Shown in pieces: positions 56,031 through 64,000 of a DNA stretch of 64,000 nucleotides (positions within the stretch are counted from its first letter, which is position 1; every line of letters starts with the position of its first letter). The DNA lies in NCBI GenBank assembly GCA_964304625.1, contig OZ199839.1, positions 682,001 through 746,000 of the forward strand. The letters are read 5' to 3'. Below the pieces are notes generated by a model. It searched no databases and was not told the origin of the DNA. It was given only the letters and a program-made list of their open reading frames with translations. The position numbers and the translations under genes are program-made. The stretch is from Kudoa neothunni. Taxonomy: Eukaryota; Cnidaria.

Positions 56031-56387
56031 AAAGTTGTCTTCAAAATCTCAGAACAGGTCTGTTTAACATCATTGACCGACTTCTACCCACGTGAGCAAA
56101 TCGGGTGGTTTTGTATCATTCATCACGTGGTCGATCAAAATAAATCCGATTTAGCCTATATATTGCTGATAATAAATCATGAATACTTGCAAAAATGTAT
56201 AATATTAAGAAAATATCCATCACAACTAGCGTTGTATGTTATTTTTTGGTTCGAGTTTAATGCTAAAAAAAGCACGCGCGCAGCCATGAACGAAAGTGAA
56301 TTTCTCGCGCATTCTGCCGTTTGTTTTTTCGATCATTACGTAAATGGGAGACAAAGCATTACCAAATATACAACCACCTTCATTTAA
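56031..56387 (+). CDS. Hypothetical open block of 118 codons
   Basis: Open on + from after a TAA at 56028 to TAA 56387, long for such AT-rich DNA. There is no early ATG, so it would have to be an internal or 3' exon. The translation has aromatic-rich stretches (FYPREQIGWFCIIHHVV) but no motif I know. The DNA is locally richer in GC (CACGCGCGCAGCC near 56271), unlike its surroundings. It may be a transposon fragment. Confidence 0.25.
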   Translation, partial: KVVFKISEQVCLTSLTDFYPREQIGWFCIIHHVVDQNKSDLAYILLIINHEYLQKCIILRKYPSQLALYVIFWFEFNAKKSTRAAMNESEFLAHSAVCFFDHYVNGRQSITKYTTTFI

Positions 56388-56399
56388 TACATTGTTTAT

Positions 56400-57300
56400 T
56401 GAAGAAGAATCTATACCCAGACGACTTCACAATTTAAAGTGTATCTACACCAGAGTTTTTGAGGTTTTAGTAAATTGTTTCCGTTTCTAAAGCGATGTTA
56501 AGTTGTTCTCATTTAGATGCCAGAACAGTTCAATCTAACAACGTTTGCTGGAGCAAAAATATCTGAAATTGTATGTTCCACTTAAAATTTGAAGTGTTGT
56601 TATTGATCATTGTTAACATTAGGATCAAACCAACACAGAATCACCCTTCAAGCAGTATCGTAGCGTTCATTAAATGAATGAGGTTTTAAGTGGATCTTAT
56701 GCATATTTACTTTTTGTAAATTCGCATCTATAATTCATACATCGATAACTTCGGTGCAAAATTTATTCGAGTGGCTGAAACAACTATTGTTATTATTTGT
56801 TTGTCAATAAATTTATATTTTGAGATTGTGTGATCGTATATTATTACATTTGTGTGTGATGGATTTGTTGTTATTTTTGGAGTCCTTTTAATTAACCCCA
56901 ATTTATGAAATTATGCGATTTAAGTTTGAAAATACCGCACTTATTCATTATATCAATGGGTTCAGTTATATTGTTTTAATAACAACTGAATAATGTTTGG
57001 TTTCATTTGATTCATTGAAAAGTTGAATTAATTGCTATAGACTTTATTATAAAACGAATAAGTAGTAAAAATGGATTTTAATTTTTCTTTCCAAAGACTA
57101 AGCTTCTAAAATAATCAGTATTTATTTTGTCGTTGTATTAGAATAGTTGAACCTCGTTAATTTTTTTATATTAACTCTTTATTAACCAATATTTACATCA
57201 AAAATTTTTAGTCTTTTAGTTCATATCGTGGAATAACAATTAACAAAATTGCTCTCAAATAAAACCCGAAACGTTCCGAATGTTTAAAAAACTCGTGTTT
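56400..57300. other. AT-rich stretch upstream of PAM16
   Basis: No gene seen. The PAM16 promoter should lie at its right end. Confidence 0.5.
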
Positions 57301-57311
57301 TGACCTGGTCG

Positions 57312-57900
57312 ATGGTGGTAATTGTATGTAAAGTTATCAGTTTGGAGTTATTTTTAATTCCACTAGAATAAACCATTGATTCAATTTGCTCTTGTCTTTG
57401 GTAGAATAATTGTAAGAGCATTGTTGAAAGCAACACGAGATCAAATTGGAAGTAGGCGGTTAAAATAAAAATAACTGAATTAAAGTTAATTTTAGGAGTG
57501 CAACAAAATGCCCGCTATTATGAACAAGCTAGAAGCCACACCTCTCATTCCACAGACAACTCCCCGTACAATATATTTTCCAATTCGATGTCACTTGAGG
57601 TAGTGCACGAGTCGTGCTTGTTCGATCGACTGTATTCTTCCTTTAGGAAGCCAAACGAATTTTAGATATTGAAAAGCTCGACAAGGAAATTCTAGATAAA
57701 GTATAGTTCTCTAAATTCGGCCTACATCTTGAGATCTTTTCTAATAGAAATATTCCTTTTTAATGGAAGCCAACTCTGTTGAGAAGGGCGGTTCTGAATA
57801 TATTCGGTCTAAGGTTGATTTGATGCGTTTTTCAAGTATTGTGTTTATTGAAATTTAGATTGAAACGGCAAAGAAAGTCATTTCTAATAACACCAACTAG
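57312..57900 (+). CDS. PAM16: Mitochondrial import motor subunit PAM16/TIM16 (Magmas)
   Basis: A J-like protein that binds and restrains the J-protein PAM18 at the TIM23 import motor on the matrix side of the inner membrane. Six exons: 57312-57323, 57367-57451, 57496-57599, 57647-57700, 57748-57813, 57859-57900. Sum 363 nt, 120 aa, TAG; human PAM16 is 125 aa. An N-terminal hydrophobic segment (LIQFALVFGRIIVRAL) is followed by a Ser/Asn linker and the degenerate J domain: MSLEEAKRILDIEKL, KKYSFLMEANSVEKGGSEYI and RSKIETAKKVI. As expected for this family there is no HPD motif. Introns are 43, 44, 47, 47 and 45 nt. The first exon has only four codons, and its GTATGT donor is strong. Confidence 0.9.
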
Positions 57901-57904
57901 CTAG

Positions 57905-58990
57905 CTAATGTTAAATATTTATTTTTAGAACCTTATTTCTCTTTTTACTCGTATAAATGGTTCATTTGCGCCATAATTAATTAGGAGTATTTTTAATTGG
58001 TTTTTATATGAAACAAGTAATTTTCGTTAAGCCAATGAATCCTCAAAGGACTTTACTCGGGAAAATTCCTTAGAGGATGGTAATAGGTCAATTTTGGTCT
58101 CAGTAATAATGACTTATTCTTGCAATATACGAAAATAAACTTAAATTTATGATAAATAATATTTATTGTACTATTATACAAGTTTTAAATTGAGAAAACT
58201 TACTGAAATTCTAAAAGCAGTAATATGTTTCTAGTCCTTGAATTACATGCCATTATTAATAATGCGTGCGTTTGGTTTCTCTTTTTAAGGTTTTCACTCA
58301 TTAAATAGAACATTTAGGAGGTTTTCATTTGAAAAATTTATTATTTTTTGAAATTTTATTTTCTGAATGTTTAGTTGCATTTTTATTCATTTTAGAGTTA
58401 ATTCTTTATTTTTCAAAAAAATCGATTAAAACTGATTTCACTTTAATTATATTATCCTTTTCTTCGTAATATAACTTTGATATATTAAAATAAAACGCTA
58501 GGTAAAAAATAATAAGAAATTGACATTATTAAGAAAGCCGTTAAGTTAAATATTTAGTGGATATTTCATTCTGGTTCAAATATCCAGGGTTGGATTAGCT
58601 TAATTTATTGTGATAAGCGTAAAACATGTTACATTTAAAAAACATCTTCCGCGCAGTTTTATATTTTCTTTTTAGACAATTGTGTTATTAATGAATAAAG
58701 AATGTTATAAGACGTGAATTCAATATCACGAGATAAATTCTAAATTTTGGTCAAATCCTATTTCGATAAAAATCAGAACTACGTGAACTCTTGCTATATC
58801 TTAATCAGGATTGCCAGACGATTTTTGTAAATTGCACCAAAAAATTTTACATCCCATTAAAATTATTAAAAAGGTATCATTTTAAAAATAACACAAAAAA
58901 TAAAGTTTTGGCAACATAATACTAATCGAAACAGAAAATATTATTGATAGGATCTATTTATATATTAAAATGTTAATTCATTATCATCGT
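57905..58990. other. AT-rich intergenic stretch
   Basis: Nothing recognised on either strand. Confidence 0.55.
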
Positions 58991-58999
58991 CCAACTCAC

Positions 59000-59587
59000 A
59001 TAGATTTACATTTTCCATGATCTTAGTTAATTGGTCAAATGGATTCCATCTCAAGCAACTGGCATCTCTCAATAAACGTCCAGAATATAGGAGAGCATTT
59101 ATTGTTTCATCTTCCAATAAAGATCTGTTTTAAACTTAGATGTTATTCATTAATAAAGATAATCTGTCTGAAGATCCGGATGAATGAGGCAAAGCCATTA
59201 ATAACAACATTAATTTTGACAGTAAGGGATACATAAATACTTCTCCACTTTTTTCATTCGGAACTATATACCAGAATTTCTCTGAGTGTTTTTCAACTTA
59301 TTGGACATTATTCTCCAGGCTATGTTCTATTTATTCAATATCCAAATTTAAATGCTCATCTTCAGCAACAATATTTAGAAATCTCTTCGGAGGGGTACAA
59401 TGGAATGTGGTTTTCCCTCATTAACATTTGCATGATACAATGCTTCAAATAATTGTAAATTCATTAACTTTGCAATGGTCGACAACTTTTGAAGTGTTTG
59501 TTTCGAAAGTATTAAATTGGAATGCTGAGTTTTGGTAAGAAAGGGAGCAAGTTCTTGCGTACTTATTTCAGTCGCATTTTCATTCTA
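59000..59587 (-). mobile_element. hAT transposase C-terminal relic
   Basis: Minus-strand translation of about 59290-59000 reads YPLLSKLMLLLMALPHSSGS followed by SDRLSLLMNNI, then LEDETINALLYSGRLLRD: the hAT dimerisation region (LPHS..ER.FS..N). An adjacent open block, 59587-59375 (ELAPFLTKTQHSNLILSK), ends at a TAA; it may belong to the same relic or to something else. Stops interrupt the frame. No terminal repeats found. Confidence 0.55.
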
Positions 59588-60098
59588 AACAGATTCTAAT
59601 TTCGGTTCATAATAAAATTTAATCAAAGGAGTATTATTTTATGGGTATTTAAAATTTATGCTCCAGAAGGTGTTATTTTTTGACCAGACCTCTCAAAAAG
59701 AAATAAGCTTTACTTTAATAATATTTTCAAAATAATTCTTCAACTTATGAGCTCTAAACTCTCACCTTGTAATTCAACACTGAGTTCATTGACTATGGAT
59801 AAGATAAAAGTTAAAAAACGCATATTACATTTTATTTACGATTTAAAAAAAGAGGTGAAAATATTCTTGGTGTGGGTTCGGTACTGTTTTCTGATGTTCC
59901 TATCTAGAGAAACTCAAGAACCGTCTATTCTTCCAATATTTTCTTAAAAACATGCTCGAGAGTCTACCATCTTTTGCAGCAGAGATACAATATCTTCTGA
60001 TTTTCAACGCTAAAAAAATTTGTTATTCGTTATAATCATTTAGACATTTGGAGCTATTTGAGAGACATTAGTTCATTACGTGTTATGCACTTATGATA

Positions 60099-60581
60099 CA
60101 GTAAGGCCTCGATATGGCGTAATTAAAGATTTTTCGTTGTTTTCTAACTTGAAAAGTTTCAAAAAAGTATTACAATCAAATTCAAATAATTAAATATTAT
60201 AACTCGATTAAAACAATATTTGGGGAAAATACACTCAGATTGAAAGTGAGTTGTATAATTGGATAGTTAGCACGCGAGAAAAAAAGAAAAACAACTCAAA
60301 ATTTATAATTAAAGAAAAAGCGATGCTTATAGAAAATGATCTTCAAGTCAAAGATTTTCATTCCAGTAATGGGTGGGTTTGTAATTTCAAAAAATGGTTC
60401 AGTTTGAAAAACCTTCAGCTCTGCCCTCTCTACATTCTGTCATGGATCGTTCATACGAGATATTTAAAAAGCGAGAGAAACAAACTAAAATAGATAGCTA
60501 TTTCATCAAAAAATAAAAATATTGTTTGTATTTGCGCGGTAAATTGCATCCCCCAAAAAACCTCCCTATATCGAGGCCTTA

Positions 60582-60584
<3 letters not shown>
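60099..60584 (+). mobile_element. Tigger/pogo deletion derivative (486 bp)
   Basis: Perfect 17-bp terminal inverted repeats CAGTAAGGCCTCGATAT are flanked by TA on both sides, the Tc1/mariner-pogo signature. Inside, from 60251, lies a CENP-B-type helix-turn-helix (LYNWIVSTREKKKN, EKAMLIENDLQ, SSNGWVCNFKKWF). In another frame just after it is a typical C-terminal tail (YEIFKKREKQTKIDSYFIKK). The DDE core is deleted, joining the two ends. The near-perfect ends suggest recent mobility. Confidence 0.9.

Positions 60585-60614
<30 letters not shown>
60585..60614. repeat. (TA)n tract next to the Tigger element
   Basis: Dinucleotide run starting at the element's right TA target duplication. Confidence 0.9.
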
Positions 60615-60616
<2 letters not shown>

Positions 60617-60765
60617 AATTCCCATGTATGCTTTTATTTCCACTAATGTTAATTCATTCAATTTATTTCTGTAATGAAAAGAGCTAACTTTATTTGTTTT
60701 AATAATAATGATTGTATAATATTCGTCATAAAAAACACTAAAAACAATTTATAAAACAACAGATT

Positions 60766-61005
60766 CTTGACGATGCGAATGCAATTATTCCTGGTGCTTC
60801 GTTTAAAATATTCCCCTTCGTTGTTTTGATATTTGGGGGAATATCAGGGGACCATACAACCTCGTTTTTATCTTTGTACATATTAATTGACTCAAACTAA
60901 TCGACGCTATTACAGCTACTAGAAGAAAAATTATCTACCACATTATTGTCAATTTCACTGCAATTTGATTCATCACTTGATGGAAAATCAATAAACAAGT
61001 TCTCA
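60766..61005 (-). mobile_element. piggyBac N-terminal relic
   Basis: Minus-strand reading gives an acidic Ser-rich stretch, one stop, then KDKNEVVWSPDIPPNIKTTK and GNILNEAPGII, which resemble the VW..P and N-I/V-L-x-x-x-P-G pattern at the start of piggyBac transposases. The family differs from the relics at 14.3 and 24.7 kb, which lack this part. No ends found. Confidence 0.4.
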
Positions 61006-61009
61006 GTTT

Positions 61010-61590
61010 GGCATATCAGAGATGATTGATTGCCATAAAATCATGTTTCACTCAATATCTATACTACCAAATTGTCTAATAATGCACAATTTAATTTTAT
61101 GCGATTTTATACACGTTTTAAATTAATGTTTGAAAACATTTTTTTGTATTCTTCGTAATTTATCTGAAGAATAACGCCAGATTTCGATAAATAGAACTTT
61201 TTCAACAAGCAATAAATAAATTGCCCCAGAATCTGGCTTAGGGTCCATTGGACCCAAAACATGCCCCGAGGATTAAGTAGATTAGATTATTGGAATTTAA
61301 GAAAGAAGAAATTCAATAACAGAAATACAGCAAAATGCGCCCAATTAATCATAATTAAATTCGAAAAATCACACATGCCTCAGCGTAGAGAACAATCCCT
61401 TTATTAAAAAAAATTCGTGCTTAAAAATAAAATCCCTACACATAACTTTAACTTATAACTTTAATCCAAACGGAACTTTGCGCAGGTACATAAAAACAAT
61501 AGCAGGCATTCAAAATATCATATTTTACAATGACAACCGAACATCAAAAGTATTAATTTAATCCCCTTATCAAAAAAATAGACCGAAGAG
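61010..61590. other. Intergenic stretch
   Basis: Nothing recognised. Confidence 0.5.
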
Positions 61591-61591
61591 T

Positions 61592-62305
61592 CTATTCTAC
61601 AGCATCGTCGTAATTTTTGAATAGATTGATCATATCTTGCTCGGCGGGTGCGCTATCATCAACAGCATTATCGTTATTATGAGAACTGTTGAGTTGAGAA
61701 TTATCCAAGCTGTCGGATTCGTTCGTTCGGTTAAGAGAAGCCTGTTTGTCGTTGGCATTTTCAGCCGGGCGCATTTCGTTGTTGACAAAAGAATATTCTG
61801 ACGGCGAGATTTGAGTGTTTTCATTTAAATCGATTTCCTCGTGATTAGGTGGTGGATCAACTCCGATTGGGTTGGATGAAGTTTGGGGGGTTTCGTTAAA
61901 TTTGGAGGTGGGTAGTGATTCGTATAATTTTACCTCTTGAATATACTCTGGCATGAAAATACCATACGATGTGGACTAATCGATAAATGCTTACCAACCT
62001 GCACAATTTACCGATGAAAAGATTACATTGATAACACTTTTGTGGTTATTGTAAGTGAGGATAATGTGTTTTCCTTCGAAAATTGTCGAGGAAATGATTT
62101 TTCCGAATTTCTGTCAATTTTACATCAAAAAATTCCCAGTCATGCGCTGACACATTGGCAACAAAAATACTTTGTAGGCTTCAATAATTTGATTAGGGTC
62201 GATGGGGTTCGGCTTAAGGTAGATGATTATTTGTGTGGTTCGTCGATCAATTTTTCGTCGAACCGGCTGAAACTTACGATTTTTGGTGGTTAGGTTAGAC
62301 GACAA
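61592..62305 (-). CDS. Candidate unrecognised gene, acidic C-terminus
   Basis: Block 61954-61592 encodes an acidic Asn/Ser-rich segment ending DMINLFKNYDDAVE, TAG. An acceptor (ATGCCAG) just inside its 5' end suggests it is a 3' exon. A 61-codon minus-strand frame at 62305-62120 (EAYKVFLLPMCQRMTG) could be the upstream exon. However, the same DNA also carries an open plus-strand frame (62018-62293, THWQQKYFVGF and RLKLTIFGG, TAG), so the coding strand there is uncertain. No family recognised for either. Confidence 0.35.
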
Positions 62306-62456
62306 TGAGGGTGAATTTTTAATCTATCAATATAAATTAATAAATTAATTGTTATTAAAACAATGGCAATGTAAATTATATTCAATTAACAGAAAAAAAA
62401 CATTGCCCTAATTTAACGCACAATAAACTAACTAATAAACCTAATTAACTTATCAA

Positions 62457-63520
62457 TTAAGAGATTACATTTTTCGAAGGTTCAATTTTTTGGCATTTGG
62501 CTCTAAATACAATGGAGTCTTTTTTTTCAACAACCATTTTGAGCATCTAAAGCAACTGTAATTTAAATGAAATGTATACATACAAATACCTTGGTAAGAT
62601 TTTCTTTCTGTTCGGCTGTAATATCGGGACTTTTCAGTCGTAGCAGTATTTTCTGCGCAACTAATATTACAACAATTCTATAAAAAGCTAATTACTCTTT
62701 GTTCTTCTTCACACATGGTAATAATTTTGTTTTCTATTTCCTTGACTTTATCATTTCTTTCTTTGTTTTCCTAAACGGGCGCCAAAAGTTTGAAAATCCG
62801 AATATGTGTAAGCATGCCTAATTACTTTCACTTGTTTCTCTTTAGCTTCAATGTATTCCTGTGACACAAAAACCGCCTCTCCTTTTTTTAATACGGTTGG
62901 TTTTTTCTGAATAAATGATAAATGTTTACAACTAGACCGAATAAAATGAGCTGAGTATTTACCACGGGAGTATCCGTTTTGGTAGAAGTAGTTGTATCAC
63001 CAACATTATTGGTAGACCCAGAATTATTGGATGTGTGTTGTGACTCATCTATGATTAGTGCATGTGACATTGGAAAAGATTAAAAATAAATACCTACGAC
63101 CTGAGTCGACATTTCTCCGCCTCCGGGATTAGCATTAATTTTAGGGGGTTTCACCCAGAACAACTTTACAAATCGATTACCAAACACGGGATCTGGCGAT
63201 GAATAAGCGGCCTTCGCGCCCGCATGCTCTTGAAATTCAATCAGACAACTGTTTGGTTCATTATTGTAATTCATCTAAAACGACGGTGTGAAAAATTCTA
63301 AGAGTGTCAACAAAAATTGTACCGATATATAATCGATAGGACCGAATTTAGAAAAAAAATCCACAATATCCTTTTCGCTAAAGTGATCCTGAGGGATCTT
63401 TGATAAGCACATAGTTTTCATAGTGGAATCATATTTGGTGGTTTTGTCGCTATAACGCCTGTTACGTTGATTTCTTCGATTATCTAACGAATTAAAATAA
63501 TAATAAATGGCGCATGACAT
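62457..63520 (-). CDS. RBM26/27-like RRM protein
   Basis: Seven exons: 63520-63323, 63274-63094, 63048-62963, 62906-62826, 62770-62696, 62652-62590, 62546-62457. Sum 774 nt, 257 aa from ATG 63520, TAA; all junctions are in phase with introns of 43-56 nt. An RRM spans exons 1-2: CLSKIPQDHFSEKDIVDFF, SCLIEFQEHAGAKAAYSS and FGNRFVKLFWVKPP, the last resembling the NNRFIKVYW signature of RBM26/27. A Thr/Asn linker and a charged coiled-coil region (EAKEKQVKENKERNDKVKEI, then KILLRLKSPDITAEQKENL) follow, as in RBM26/27, which serve the PAXT nuclear RNA decay pathway. The usual N-terminal PWI-like and CCCH parts are absent. Either the true start lies further upstream or the protein is a reduced form. 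Confidence 0.65.
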
Positions 63521-63539
63521 TTTTAGTGGAAAGAAGAAT

Positions 63540-64000
63540 TGCAGTCAATGCTCAAGTCGAAAATAATCAAATTATATTTACCACACGCTAACCAATTTGG
63601 CAACGCATAATGACATTTCGTAACTGCAAATGTGCTTTAAAAACTAATATCTTATGCGCATATTTATTATCACTTTTTAGATTTAATTAGTTATTCTTAA
63701 TTAATTCTAATTATTATTAAAACAACTCTGCGCGTCAAACGTACACATTAACAAATTACTTGCACACTACAACTACTTGAAACAATCATTCAATAGAAAA
63801 AGGCCTTAATTAAAGTATTGTAATATCCTTCAATTTAAAAACTACGCTACTATTAAGACTACAACTTATCGAATAAAAGTTGTTTAAAGAAAAGAGATAA
63901 TGAAATATTAAATTGCTTAATGCGGGAATTTTGGTTACTCATGCGCATTAAACTTCGCTTTAACAAAATTTGACTTAGAGGAAAATCTACTTTGGTTGGC
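63540..64000. other. Upstream region of the RBM26/27-like gene
   Basis: A short minus-strand ATG frame near 63626 (MSLCVAKLVSVW, then a GTAAAT donor) could be an alternative first exon of the gene at 62457-63520. Otherwise nothing seen. Confidence 0.25.

Overview
The window looks like nuclear DNA of a small-genome invertebrate animal. It is very AT-rich, and its host genes are split into many short exons by ultra-short GT..AG introns, mostly 40-65 nt. The gene set is metazoan (TBC1D22, PRPS, an MTMR6/7/8-type myotubularin, ABCE1, a Boule-like RRM protein, SDHAF3, PAM16, an RBM26/27-like protein). The repeats are cut-and-paste DNA transposons and Helitrons (piggyBac, hAT, Tigger/pogo, MULE). 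I recognised no retroviral, LTR, Polinton or LINE sequence. I could not place the species.

Layout. 1-1.3 kb: 5' half of TBC1D22, minus strand, running off the left edge. 1.6-2.1 kb: a weak candidate gene. 3.8-5.0 kb: an unrecognised three-exon coiled-coil gene. 5.1-25.9 kb: a block of about 10.26 kb present twice in direct orientation, separated by exactly 200 N; the N run begins where copy 1 ends and copy 2 begins where the N run ends. Each copy carries tRNA-Gly(GCC), a piggyBac MITE, a PRPS gene and a piggyBac fossil. PRPS is intact only in copy 2. This looks like two unmerged overlapping contig ends rather than a biological duplication. 26.3-27.6 kb: a hAT relic abutting a Tigger-like relic. 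28.3-29.3 kb: a long inverted repeat. 29.9-31.8 kb: an unrecognised nine-exon gene for a type I membrane protein. 32.4-36.1 kb: two Helitrons of one family around a FLYWCH-MULE transposase gene, then a FAR1-like MULE relic. 36.8-42.9 kb: a complete 14-exon MTMR6-like gene ending in a degenerate FYVE-like finger. 43.5 kb: a TIR element. 45.3-49.6 kb: a Boule-like gene and ABCE1 in tandem on the minus strand. 50.5-52.8 kb: a hAT MITE and a third Helitron. 53.1 and 57.3 kb: SDHAF3 and PAM16, two mitochondrial assembly/import factors. 59-61 kb: hAT, Tigger and piggyBac relics. 61.6-63.5 kb: a weak candidate and an RBM26/27-like gene, minus strand.

The host genes were assembled by hand from exon blocks. 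For PRPS copy 2, MTMR6, ABCE1, the Boule-like gene, SDHAF3, PAM16, the RBM26/27-like gene, the coiled-coil gene and the membrane-protein gene, every chosen junction keeps GT..AG and the summed exon length is a multiple of three. That is strong internal support. The genes are mostly housekeeping (PRPP synthesis, phosphoinositide turnover, ribosome recycling, mitochondrial assembly), and I see no operon-like functional cluster. Family assignments rest on remembered protein sequences, not on a database search.
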